This document shows positions 34,048-42,158 of a stretch of DNA of 64,000 nt, piece by piece. The stretch lies in the NCBI RefSeq assembly GCF_026340675.1, contig NZ_JAPEOX010000001.1, positions 5,890,001-5,954,000 on the forward strand, given 5' to 3'. Positions within the stretch are counted from its first letter, which is position 1; every line of letters begins with the position of its first letter. Under the pieces are notes generated by a model. The model was not told the origin of the DNA. It saw nothing but the letters and a program-made list of their open reading frames with translations, and made no database searches. Both the position numbers and the translations under genes were made by a program. This DNA is from Streptomyces sp. NBC_01264. GTDB taxonomy: Bacteria > Actinomycetota > Actinomycetes > Streptomycetales > Streptomycetaceae.

Positions 34048-34231
34048 GGACGGCCCCCCCCGTAGGTCATGGCGACTCGGGACCGGGGCGTCCTACCGCC
34101 CCGTGCCGGGCGGCTGTCGGCGCGGAGCGGTGGTACGCCATCCCACGTGTGATTTCCCCCTCGTGGTTGACCGCGAAACGGGGGTGTGCGCGATGCTGTA
34201 CTTAACGTTCGTTCACTCGGGAGGCAGTGCG

Positions 34232-34639
34232 ATGGGTGTGACCGGTCCGATCCGTGTGGTGGTGGCCAAGCCGGGCCTCGACGGCCACGACCGAGGCGCC
34301 AAGGTGATCGCGCGGGCCCTGCGGGACGCGGGCATGGAGGTCATCTACACCGGCCTCCACCAGACCCCCGAACAGATCGTCGACACGGCGATCCAGGAGG
34401 ACGCCGACGCGATCGGTCTCTCGATCCTGTCGGGGGCGCACAACACGCTGTTCGCGCGCGTGCTGGAACTCCTCGCGGAGCGCGATGCGGAGGACATCAA
34501 GGTGTTCGGTGGCGGGATCATCCCGGAGGCGGACATCGCTCCGCTGAAGGAGAAGGGCGTGGCCGAGATCTTCACTCCGGGGGCGACGACTACGGCCATC
34601 GTGGACTGGGTGCGGGCGCACGTCCGCCAGGCGGTGTAG
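34232..34639 (+). CDS. icmB: Isobutyryl-CoA mutase small (cobalamin-binding) subunit
   Basis: 135 residues; the ATG at 34232 follows GGGAGG (about 8 bases). It consists only of a B12-binding domain: the lower-ligand motif DxHxxG (D17, H19, G22) in [10 protein letters not shown], then GLSILSGAH and GGGIIP, which hold the nucleotide tail of cobalamin. Streptomyces IcmB has this size and pairs with a separate large subunit (IcmA) to interconvert isobutyryl-CoA and n-butyryl-CoA, feeding polyketide precursors. No large subunit is encoded in the window, as is usual for this genus where icmA lies elsewhere. Another acyl-CoA mutase partner cannot be excluded. Confidence 0.88.
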   Translation: MGVTGPIRVVVAKPGLDGHDRGAKVIARALRDAGMEVIYTGLHQTPEQIVDTAIQEDADAIGLSILSGAHNTLFARVLELLAERDAEDIKVFGGGIIPEADIAPLKEKGVAEIFTPGATTTAIVDWVRAHVRQAV

Positions 34640-34680
34640 CGGCGGGGCGCGGCGCGGCGGTGTCGCCGGGGACCAGTCCC

Positions 34681-34725
34681 CGGGCCCCTGTGCCTCAAGC
34701 GCCGGCGGGGCTGGGGCTTTCCTGT
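34681..34725 (+). repeat. Dispersed Streptomyces intergenic repeat (copy 1)
   Basis: CCTCAAGCGCCGGCGGGGCTG resembles copies at 41901-42090 and 61575-61714. Together with the neighbouring inverted repeat it fills the 349-bp gap between icmB and the DUF5691 gene, in which no gene is supported. Confidence 0.55.
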
Positions 34726-34757
34726 GCGCGGGTTGGCTGCGGGTGGGGGCCGGTGCC

Positions 34758-34886
34758 GGGGGCGGGGTGGGGTGTTGGCCTGGACTGCATGATTTAGGCG
34801 CCCTGTGCCCGACGTTCGATAGTTGTGGCTTCTTTGTGCGCCACAAATCACGCTTTACGTCCCGGCCAACACCCCACCCCGCCCCC
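34758..34886. repeat. 129-bp element with 23-bp perfect terminal inverted repeats
   Basis: Arms 34758-34780 and 34864-34886 are perfect inverted repeats (outer end GGGGGCGGGG, inner end GTGTTGGCC). The 83-base interior is markedly AT-richer than its surroundings and is itself paired: TGATTT (34790) with AAATCA (34845), and TTGTGGC (34823) with GCCACAA (34840). It could be a small non-autonomous mobile element, a structured RNA or an unusual terminator for icmB. Confidence 0.65.
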
Positions 34887-34988
34887 GTCCCCGGCCCTGG
34901 TCCCGCAGCCCCCGTCCCCGGCCCTGGCCGCAGCCCCCGACCCCGGCCGGGGGCAGCTCGGTCTCGGCCGGGGGACATTTGGCCCGGG

Positions 34989-36569
34989 TCAGTGGGTAGG
35001 GGGCGGGGTTAGTTCTGTGTGTAGGGCGGCTCGTAGGCGCAGGGTGGCTACCAGGCGTTGGAAGGCTTCCGACCAGTACGCCGCCGCACCGCCCTCCTCC
35101 ACCGGCTCCGCCGCCAACGCGTCGAGCCTCCCCGCCTCCGCAGGATCAAGGCACCGCTCCGCCAGTCCCATCACTCCGCTGAAGCTCCACGGGTAGCCGC
35201 CCGTCTCCCGCGCGGAGTCCAGCGCCTCGATCACCACTCTCCCCAGGGCCCCCGCCCACGGCACCAGACATACCCCGAGCAGTTGGAACGCCTCCGACAG
35301 CCCGTGTGTGCGTATGAACTCCGCGACCCAGGCAGCTCGTTCCTCTTCTCCGAGGGTGGACAGGAGTTTCGCCCGCTCCGCCAGCGACGCCGTCGCCGGT
35401 CCCGCCGCGGGTGGTGCGGACGCCTCGCCGAGCAGGGCCTGCGACCACGCGGGGTCGCCCTGGCGCACCGCGGCCCGGCACCAGGCCGCGTGGAGTTCCT
35501 CCGCCCAGCCCTCGGCCACCGGCAGGGCCACGATCTCCGCCGGGCCGAGCCCCCCGAACCGGTCCCGCCAGCACGACAGCGGCGCGGACTCCACCAGTTG
35601 CCCCAGCCACCAGGCCCGCTCCCCGCGGCCGGCCGGAGGCCGCTTGACCACGCCGTCGCGCAGCATCCCCGCATCGCACTCGGCCGGCGGCGTCACCCCC
35701 TCCGGGCCGACGCAGGTCAGTGCCCGCTCCGCCATCCGCCCGGCCAGCGCCGAGGTCGGCAGCGCGGACAGCAGTTCGGCGGCGGTCGCCCGGACGTTGC
35801 GGCTGCGGTCGCCCAGTGCCGCCTCCAGGAAGGGCTCGTCGCCCGCCGACAGCCCCACCCGCAAGGAGTCGAGGAACATCAGCCGGTCCTCGGCCCGCTC
35901 GGTGCTCCACGTGGTCTCCAGCAGCCGTGGTCCGGCGGCCGCCTCGTGGGCCCGTACGAGACCGAGCAGCGCGACCCGCTCCGCGAACAGCCCCTCCTGC
36001 CACAACCGCTCCACCGCCACCGAATCCTCGGCGTCCGGCAGTTCGCCGGCGCCCCCGGATCCCCCGCGCAGCGCGAACCGCCAGTCCGGATTGAGCCGGG
36101 CCAGCCACAGCCCGCGGGTCCCGGCCAGGGCCAGTGCCTGTGGCCGGAGGTCGCTGCGGGCCCGGGCGACGTCCAGCAGCGCGGGTATCAATGAGGCCGG
36201 TGCGCGGTACCCGTGCTGTGCGGCGGCGGCCAGCCACTGCGGCAGCAGCTCCGTCAGGTCCGGGGCGGCCCCCCGCCGCCCGCTGCCGCTGCCCGCGCCG
36301 GCCCGGCCCGCCAGCAGCTGCGCGAGCCGCCGCCCGGCGGCCTCCGGCGGCTCCGGACGCGGGTCGTGCGGCGCGGGCTCGGGGCGCGGCCCCGCCTCGG
36401 CGGGTCTCAGCCCGGCCCGGCGCCGTACCGTCTGCACGGCCGCGGCCCCGAGCAGGGCCCCGGGACTGCCCCGGCGCCGCTCGGTACCCAGCAGCGCGGC
36501 GCCCACCAGGTCGTCCCAACTCCCGCTCGTGTAAGCCGCGTCCGTCGTTCTTTCCGTGGTCGTGCTCAC
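34989..36569 (-). CDS. DUF5691-family protein
   Basis: 526 residues from a GTG at 36569 preceded by GGGAGGGG. The protein is mostly alpha-helical, Ala/Leu/Arg-rich, without membrane helices or known catalytic motifs. The N-terminal AYTSGSWDDLVGAALLGTERR segment and the repeated HEAT-like helices (for example DEPFLEAALGDRSRNVRATAAELLSALP) are typical of DUF5691 proteins. HEAT-like repeats suggest a binding or scaffold role. It is the second gene of the minus-strand arm of the SWIM/MoxR/VWA module; a hairpin at 36619-36651 separates it from the SWIM gene. Family function is not established. Confidence 0.75.
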   Translation of the reverse strand: MSTTTERTTDAAYTSGSWDDLVGAALLGTERRRGSPGALLGAAAVQTVRRRAGLRPAEAGPRPEPAPHDPRPEPPEAAGRRLAQLLAGRAGAGSGSGRRGAAPDLTELLPQWLAAAAQHGYRAPASLIPALLDVARARSDLRPQALALAGTRGLWLARLNPDWRFALRGGSGGAGELPDAEDSVAVERLWQEGLFAERVALLGLVRAHEAAAGPRLLETTWSTERAEDRLMFLDSLRVGLSAGDEPFLEAALGDRSRNVRATAAELLSALPTSALAGRMAERALTCVGPEGVTPPAECDAGMLRDGVVKRPPAGRGERAWWLGQLVESAPLSCWRDRFGGLGPAEIVALPVAEGWAEELHAAWCRAAVRQGDPAWSQALLGEASAPPAAGPATASLAERAKLLSTLGEEERAAWVAEFIRTHGLSEAFQLLGVCLVPWAGALGRVVIEALDSARETGGYPWSFSGVMGLAERCLDPAEAGRLDALAAEPVEEGGAAAYWSEAFQRLVATLRLRAALHTELTPPPTH

Positions 36570-36618
36570 TGGATCCCCTCCCTGTTCGCTTCGCGTGCTC
36601 GCCGTGTGCAGGTGCCGT

Positions 36619-36651
36619 GCTCCGGTCCCGCCCCCTCCGCGGGACCGGAGC
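36619..36651 (-). terminator. Hairpin between the SWIM and DUF5691 genes
   Basis: GCTCCGGTCCCGC (36619-36631) and GCGGGACCGGAGC (36639-36651) form a perfect 13-bp stem with a 7-base loop in the 217-bp gap. It may limit read-through so that DUF5691 is expressed less than SWIM, or it may mark a separate promoter for DUF5691. Confidence 0.6.
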
Positions 36652-36786
36652 AGCTCGATCTCCTGTGGCACACACGGCCGCACCTACGGCCTCAACTGGC
36701 GTGGTTGTCGTCCACGAAAGCCCCCCGGCTTCACTCGTTTCGATTACGTCGGCGCCCCCGCGCCGCCGCCTTCCCCCTGCGCCCGC

Positions 36787-38166
36787 TCAGCCCAGCACCA
36801 CCGGCTCCGAGGAGTCCGGATGCCAGGCCGTCAGCGGGGTGAATCCGAGGTGTCCGCATTCGCCGAACACCGTCAACGGGCCGCCGCCCGAGAGTGCGGC
36901 CAGCTGCCACAGCCCGGTCCCGGGCCGGCTCCCGGCCCCGGTCAGGGGCACGGGCAGGGCGGACGTCCCCTCCGCGTCCGCCAATTGCCAGGCCTCCGAG
37001 GCCTGTTGTTCCCCCTGCGCTCCTTCCTGTCGTCCTCCCGGTATCGGCACCACCGGGCCGAGCACCACCGGCCAGGACTCCAGCCAGGGGTCCTCGCGCA
37101 GTGCCGCCCCGTACGCCTCCAGTGCCGCGGTCGTGCTCACGCCTGCCGGCGCGGTCCGGCACGGTGCGGCCGGCCCGAACCCCTCCCCGAGGTCCGCGCG
37201 CAGCCCCGCCGAACCGGGCCGGAAGCGGGCTTCCGCCTCCAGCGCCAGGCCGACGGGCAACGCCAGCCCCGGCGGTCGCCCGGGCGGGCCGAAGTCCAGG
37301 ACCAGAGCCGGTCGTCCGCTCCTCAGCCCGCGCAGCCATGTCCGGCGGGTGATGAGACGGCCGTCCGGCGACGCCGTGTCGTACTGGGCCAGCACGAGCC
37401 AGTGGTCCCGTACGGCCTCGCCTTCCGTCCGGGACTGCAGTCCCAGACGGCTGCGGACCGTCTCGACCAGCGGTTCCGGCAGCCCGGAAACGCCCAGCCA
37501 GGCCCGGTCCAGCAGGTGCAGCAGCGCGGCCTCCTCCAGCATCCGGGCGGGCCAGCCGGTGCCGCAACTGGGTATCGTCCCCAACTCCCTGACCCGGGAG
37601 GCCAGTCCGGGCGCCTGGGCGTCGACCATTCGGGCGGCGGTCTCCTCCCAGGCCGCGTATCCCGCCCGTTCCTGACCGGCGAGGCCGCCGCGGACCAGGT
37701 CCGCGAGCCGCTGTTCCAGCTCGGTGACGCCCGCGCCGATCCGGGCCGCACGCCGCTCGGCCCGCTTGCGGGCCCCTTCGGCGTCGGCCGGTCCGGAGCG
37801 GCCGGTGGCGGGGCGCGCGGCCTTCGCCGCCCGCTCCGCGAGCCACTCGCCCGCCCAGTCCGGAGCCCCGGACGAGGTGTCGAGCCCCTCCGCGGCCCAG
37901 AGCAGCAGCAGGCCGAGCGCGTGCTTGCACGGGAACTTCCGGCTCGGGCAGGAGCACTTGTACGCCGGCCCGGACAGGTCGACGACCGTCCGGTACGGCG
38001 TGCTGCCGCTGCCCTTGCACAACCCCCACACCGCACCGGAAGCGGAACCTCCGGTCTGTGACCACGGCCCCGCACCGCCGAGTCTGGCCCCCGCCTTGCG
38101 TGAGGCATCGTCAGGAGCCAGAGCCAGTACCTGTTCCGCCGTCCAGCGGACACCCTGCTCAGTCAT
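36787..38166 (-). CDS. SWIM zinc-finger protein
   Basis: 459 residues from the ATG at 38166. The candidate -10 TACGGT ends 7 bases before it and there is no strong ribosome binding site, so a leaderless transcript is likely. The SWIM motif CxCx(n)CxH is clear at about residues 70-85 (YKCSCPSRKFPCKHALGLLL). SWIM domains bind zinc and DNA or protein. An Arg/Ala-rich helix and about 300 residues of helical sequence follow (GIGAGVTELEQRLADLVRGGL onward), matching the bacterial SWIM family exemplified by E. coli YehQ. The gene is transcribed away from the MoxR/DUF5682/VWA arm; gene content suggests all five products act together. Confidence 0.88.
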   Translation of the reverse strand: MTEQGVRWTAEQVLALAPDDASRKAGARLGGAGPWSQTGGSASGAVWGLCKGSGSTPYRTVVDLSGPAYKCSCPSRKFPCKHALGLLLLWAAEGLDTSSGAPDWAGEWLAERAAKAARPATGRSGPADAEGARKRAERRAARIGAGVTELEQRLADLVRGGLAGQERAGYAAWEETAARMVDAQAPGLASRVRELGTIPSCGTGWPARMLEEAALLHLLDRAWLGVSGLPEPLVETVRSRLGLQSRTEGEAVRDHWLVLAQYDTASPDGRLITRRTWLRGLRSGRPALVLDFGPPGRPPGLALPVGLALEAEARFRPGSAGLRADLGEGFGPAAPCRTAPAGVSTTAALEAYGAALREDPWLESWPVVLGPVVPIPGGRQEGAQGEQQASEAWQLADAEGTSALPVPLTGAGSRPGTGLWQLAALSGGGPLTVFGECGHLGFTPLTAWHPDSSEPVVLG

Positions 38167-38173
38167 GTGTCCC

Positions 38174-38196
38174 ACCGTAGAGACCCCCACTGACAA
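38174..38196 (-). promoter_or_regulatory. RecA-NDp/PafBC-type promoter for the SWIM gene
   Basis: Minus strand TTGTCAGTG (38188-38196), 8 bases, TACGGT (38174-38179): a full match to TTGTCRGTG-N8-TANNNT, the LexA-independent DNA-damage promoter of actinobacteria. The -10 ends 7 bases before the ATG at 38166. Confidence 0.8.
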
Positions 38197-38233
38197 TCGC
38201 TCTGACCTGCAACGACGCATCTCCTGGGGTCCG

Positions 38234-38256
38234 TTGTCAGTGGTCGGGTGCATCGT
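38234..38256 (+). promoter_or_regulatory. RecA-NDp/PafBC-type promoter for the MoxR operon
   Basis: Plus strand TTGTCAGTG (38234-38242), 8 bases, CATCGT (38251-38256). The upstream box is perfect; the -10 keeps A2 and T6. It mirrors the SWIM promoter, so the two boxes form a CCACTGACAA / TTGTCAGTGG inverted repeat about 40 bases apart. The predicted leader to the ATG at 38302 is about 39 bases. Confidence 0.75.
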
Positions 38257-38301
38257 GGTTCCAGCAGTCGTCAAGCGGCTGCGGAGCATTGGAGGGGGAC
38301 C

Positions 38302-39408
38302 ATGGCCACGACGGGGAACGAGACCACCGCAGAGGCGCTGCGACCGCACGCCGAAGACGCCTTCGCGCACGAACTGAAAGCCCTGGCGGCAGCCGACGAC
38401 CGGCCCCGCCCGGTCCGCTGGAAGCTCTCCCCGTGGGCCGTGGCGACGTACCTGCAGGGCGGCACGCTCGGGGACGGCACCGTCATCACACCCAAGTACG
38501 TCGGCCCGCGCCGGATCGTCGAGGTGGCCGTCACCACCCTCGCCACCGACCGCGCGCTGCTGCTCCTCGGAGTGCCCGGCACCGCCAAGACCTGGGTGTC
38601 CGAGCACCTCGCGGCCGCCGTCAGCGGAGATTCCACCCTCCTGGTCCAGGGCACCGCCGGCACCCCGGAGGAGGCCATCCGCTACGGCTGGAACTACGCC
38701 CGCCTCCTCGCCCACGGACCGAGCCGCGAAGCACTCGTACCGAGCCCGGTCATGCGGGCCATGGCCGAGGGCATGACCGCCCGCGTCGAGGAGCTCACCC
38801 GGATCCCCGCCGACGTCCAGGACACCCTCATCACCGTCCTGTCCGAGAAGACGCTCCCGATACCGGAGCTCGGCCAGGAGGTGCAGGCCGTGCGCGGCTT
38901 CAACCTCATCGCCACCGCCAACGACCGCGACCGCGGGGTCAACGAGCTCTCCAGCGCGCTGCGCAGGCGCTTCAACACCGTCGTCCTGCCGCTGCCCGCC
39001 ACCGCCGACGCCGAGGTCGACATCGTCGCCCGCCGCGTCGACCAGATGGGCCGCGCCCTGGACCTGCCGGCCGCCCCGGAGGGCCTGGAGGAGATCCGCC
39101 GCGTCGTCACCGTCTTCCGCGAGCTGCGCGGCGGAGTCACCGTCGACGGGCGGACGAAGGTCAAGTCGCCCAGCGGCACCCTGTCCACCGCCGAGGCCAT
39201 CTCGGTGGTCACCGGCGGCCTCGCCCTGGCGGCCCACTTCGGGGACGGCGTCCTGCGCCCCTCCGACGTGGCCGCGGGGATCCTCGGGGCCGTCGTCCGG
39301 GACCCGGCCGCCGACCAGGTCGTCTGGCAGGAGTACCTGGAGGCCGTGGTCCGCGAGCGCGAGGGCTGGAAGGACTTCTACCGGGCCTGCCGGGAGGTGA
39401 CGGCATGA
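38302..39408 (+). CDS. MoxR-type AAA+ ATPase
   Basis: 368 residues; the ATG at 38302 follows TGGAGGGGG. AAA+ motifs: Walker A GVPGTAKT, a Walker B-like VEELTRIPADVQDTLI in which the usual aspartate-glutamate (DE) pair is EE, sensor 1 FNLIATANDRD, and an arginine finger in SSALRRRFN. It has the helix-2 insert typical of the MoxR group. MoxR ATPases act as chaperones that remodel or activate a partner, most often a VWA protein, using ATP. The VWA protein encoded two genes downstream is the obvious partner. The stop overlaps the next start (ATGA), so translation is coupled. It corresponds to the YehL position in the E. coli yehLMPQ cluster. Confidence 0.9.
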   Translation: MATTGNETTAEALRPHAEDAFAHELKALAAADDRPRPVRWKLSPWAVATYLQGGTLGDGTVITPKYVGPRRIVEVAVTTLATDRALLLLGVPGTAKTWVSEHLAAAVSGDSTLLVQGTAGTPEEAIRYGWNYARLLAHGPSREALVPSPVMRAMAEGMTARVEELTRIPADVQDTLITVLSEKTLPIPELGQEVQAVRGFNLIATANDRDRGVNELSSALRRRFNTVVLPLPATADAEVDIVARRVDQMGRALDLPAAPEGLEEIRRVVTVFRELRGGVTVDGRTKVKSPSGTLSTAEAISVVTGGLALAAHFGDGVLRPSDVAAGILGAVVRDPAADQVVWQEYLEAVVREREGWKDFYRACREVTA

Positions 39409-41702
39409 GCCCGCTGCTCCTGGGCGTACGGCACCACGGGCCCGGCTCGGCCCGTGCCGTGCGGGCCGCCCTGGACGCGGCCCGGCCCGCGGCGGTGCTG
39501 ATCGAGGGGCCGCCGGAGGGGGACGCCCTGCTCCCGCTGGCCGCGGACCCGGGGATGCGGCCGCCCGTCGCGCTCCTCGCCCACGCGGCCGACGATCCCG
39601 GCCGGGCCGCGTTCTGGCCGCTGGCCGGCTTCTCCCCGGAATGGGAGGCCATCCGGTGGGCGCAGGAGCGGGAGCTGCCGGTCCGGTTCATCGACCTCCC
39701 GGCCGCGCACTCCCTGGCCGTGCCGGAGAGCGGGGAGGAGGCCGAGGACGGGGCCGGCGACCCGGACGGGGATGGGAGCGGCGCGGCGCCCGGGTCCGTA
39801 CGGCTGGATCCGCTGGCCGTGCTGGCCGCGACCGCCGGGTACGAGGATCCCGAGCGGTGGTGGGAGGACGTGGTCGAGCACCGCGGCGGAGCCGGTCCGG
39901 CGGCCGACCCGCTGGGCGTGTTCGAGGCGCTCGGGGAGGCCATGGGCGCCCTGCGCGAGGAGTACGGAGCGGGCGGGCACCACCGGGACCTGGTGCGCGA
40001 GGCGTACATGCGCCAGCGGATGCGGGCCGCGCGCCGGGAGTTCGGCGACGACTACGCCGTGATCTGCGGGGCCTGGCACGTCCCGGCCCTGCGGGCGAGG
40101 ACCACCGCGGCCGCGGACAAGGCGCTCCTCACCGGGCTGCCCAAGGTCAAGGTGGAGACCACCTGGGTGCCCTGGACCCACCGGCGCCTCGCCCGGGCCG
40201 GGGGGTACGGCGCGGGCATCACCTCGCCCGGCTGGTACGCGCACCTCTTCGCGGCCCGGGACCGGCCCGTGGAGCGCTGGCTGACCAAGGTCGCGGGCCT
40301 GCTCCGCGAGGAGGACCGGCACGTGTCCCCGGCCCACGTCATCGAAGCGGTCCGGCTCGCCGACACCCTGGCCGCGATGCGGGGCCGGCCGGTGCCGGGG
40401 CTCACGGAGACCCTGGAAGCCGTCCGGGCCGTGATGTGCGACGGCTCCGACATACCGCTCGCACTGATCGAGGACCGGCTCGTCGTCGGTGACGTGCTCG
40501 GCGAAGTCCCCGACGCGGCGCCCGTCGTACCGCTCCAGCGCGACCTGACCCGGCAGCAGCGCTCGCTGCGGCTCAAGCCCGAGGCGCAGGACCGGGAGCT
40601 GGAGCTCGACCTGCGCAAGGACACCGACGCGGCCAAGTCCCTGCTGCTGCACCGGCTGCGGCTGCTCGGCATCGACTGGGGCGTACCGACGGCCTCCCGG
40701 GGGAGCACGGGCACCTTCCGCGAGACCTGGCGCCTGCGCTGGGAGCCGGAGCTCGCGGTGCGGGTGGCCGAAGCCGGCATCTGGGGGACCACCGTCCTCG
40801 GGGCGGCCACCGCCAGGGCCGAGGCCGACGCGACGGGCGCCGGGGAGCTGGGCGAGGTCACCGCCCTCGCGGAGCGGTGCCTGCTGGCCGGGCTGTCGGG
40901 GGCCCTGCCCGCCGTCCTGCGGGCCCTCGCCGACCGGGCGGCGCTGGACACCGATGTGGCGGGCCTGGCCAAGGCCCTGCCCGCGCTGGCCCGTTCGCTG
41001 CGCTACGGGGACGTACGGGGCACCGACGCGGCCGCGCTGGGGACGGTGGCGGCCGGGCTCGCGGAGCGGATCTGCGTGGCGCTGCCGCCCGCCTGCGCGG
41101 CGGGGCTGGACGCCGACGCGGCGGAGGAGCTGCGGGGGCACGTGGACGGGGTGCACGGCGCGATCGGACTGCTCGACGCGGAGGGGCTGCGGGAGCGCTG
41201 GGCGGCGGTGCTGCGGACCCTGGCCGGGCGGGACACCGTCCCCGGGCTGATACGCGGGCGGGCGGCGCGGCTGCTGCTCGACGACGGGCGGCTGCCGCCC
41301 GAGGAGACCGCGCGGCTGATGGGGCTCTCGCTGTCCCCGGCGTGCGCGCCGGCCGACGCGGCGGGCTGGATCGAGGGGTTCGCGGGCGGGGGCTCGGGCG
41401 GCGGCACGCTGCTCGTGCACGACGAGCGGATGCTGGGGCTGATCGACGGCTGGCTGGTGTCGGTGCCGGAGCGGGCGTTCGTCGATGTGCTGCCGTTGCT
41501 GCGGAGGACCTTCGGTGGGTACGAGGCGGGGGTGCGGCGGACGCTGGGGGAGCTGGTCCGGCGTGGGCCCGGCCGGGGGCGGGCCGGTGGGGCGGGTCCG
41601 GGGGCGGCTGCGCCGGCCGGCTTCGGTCCGGAGCTGGACCCGGTCCGGGCGGATGCGGTGGTGGACCTGGTCCACCTCCTGCTGGCGGGGGCGCCCGCCT
41701 GA
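39405..41702 (+). CDS. DUF5682-family protein
   Basis: 765 residues, translationally coupled to the MoxR gene by an ATGA overlap. No membrane helix or signal peptide is present. Near the N-terminus are GVRHHGPGSARA (residues 7-18) and VLIEGPPEGD (about 32-41), and further on VICGAWHVPAL (about 220-230). This set of conserved His, Glu and His-containing segments recalls the EreA/ChaN/TraB-like fold, in which such residues form a catalytic centre; that link is inferred. The C-terminal half is helical and Ala/Leu-rich with a LRRTFGGYEAGVRRTLGE segment. It matches the YehM position of the yehLMPQ-type cluster. The function is unknown. Confidence 0.8.
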   Translation: MSPLLLGVRHHGPGSARAVRAALDAARPAAVLIEGPPEGDALLPLAADPGMRPPVALLAHAADDPGRAAFWPLAGFSPEWEAIRWAQERELPVRFIDLPAAHSLAVPESGEEAEDGAGDPDGDGSGAAPGSVRLDPLAVLAATAGYEDPERWWEDVVEHRGGAGPAADPLGVFEALGEAMGALREEYGAGGHHRDLVREAYMRQRMRAARREFGDDYAVICGAWHVPALRARTTAAADKALLTGLPKVKVETTWVPWTHRRLARAGGYGAGITSPGWYAHLFAARDRPVERWLTKVAGLLREEDRHVSPAHVIEAVRLADTLAAMRGRPVPGLTETLEAVRAVMCDGSDIPLALIEDRLVVGDVLGEVPDAAPVVPLQRDLTRQQRSLRLKPEAQDRELELDLRKDTDAAKSLLLHRLRLLGIDWGVPTASRGSTGTFRETWRLRWEPELAVRVAEAGIWGTTVLGAATARAEADATGAGELGEVTALAERCLLAGLSGALPAVLRALADRAALDTDVAGLAKALPALARSLRYGDVRGTDAAALGTVAAGLAERICVALPPACAAGLDADAAEELRGHVDGVHGAIGLLDAEGLRERWAAVLRTLAGRDTVPGLIRGRAARLLLDDGRLPPEETARLMGLSLSPACAPADAAGWIEGFAGGGSGGGTLLVHDERMLGLIDGWLVSVPERAFVDVLPLLRRTFGGYEAGVRRTLGELVRRGPGRGRAGGAGPGAAAPAGFGPELDPVRADAVVDLVHLLLAGAPA

Positions 41703-42158
41703 GGGGGCGGGCCGGGTGGGGGCCGGTCCGTGCGGGCCGGCCCGGGCCGGCCGTGCCGGGCCCCCGCCGGCACCTGCCGTGCGGGCCGGGCGTGCCGTGC
41801 CGGGATCCGGCTGGCACGTGCCGTGCGGGCCGCGCCGGGCCCCGGTAGGTGCGTGCCGGGCGGGCTGGGCGGGGCCGGGTGTGCCGCTGCGCGGGGTGTG
41901 GTCCCCTACCCGCCCTTCCACCGTTCCCCGGGGCTCCGCCCCGGACCCGCTGTCGGTGCGGCGCCGTTGCCGGGGGCCAGCCCCCGGACCCCCGCTCCTC
42001 AAACGCCGGAGGGGCTGAGTTTGCCTGCGGCGAAGGGCCAAGGGGTCCGGGGCACAGCCCCGGGGAACGGGCGAAGGGCGGGTAGGGGACCTCCGCCTTG
42101 CGCAGCAGCACCGGTTGGCCGGGTGGTCGGTATCGCTTCGAGAGTGGGAGATGGGCAG
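41703..42158. other. 456-bp gap with GC-rich low-complexity DNA and a foldback repeat
   Basis: No gene is supported. 41703-41900 is G/C-only-like low-complexity sequence with imperfect repeats of CGTGCCGTGCGGGCCGGG. The foldback element occupies 41901-42090. The remaining 68 bases lead to the VWA start with GTGGGAG as its ribosome binding site. Confidence 0.6.
41901..42090. repeat. 190-bp foldback element of the dispersed intergenic family
   Basis: GTCCCCTACCCGCCCTTC (41901-41918) is repeated inverted at 42073-42090 (GAAGGGCGGGTAGGGGAC), with further pairing inside (CCGTTCCCCGGGG region with CCCCGGGGAACGG region). The centre holds CCTCAAACGCCGG (about 41998). The same pieces occur at 61575-61714. 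It lies between two genes presumed to share an operon. Confidence 0.75.

Noticed and set aside
41730..42158. In-frame extension upstream of the VWA gene
   Set aside because: It runs through low-complexity and foldback repeat DNA; the ribosome binding site lies directly before 42159.
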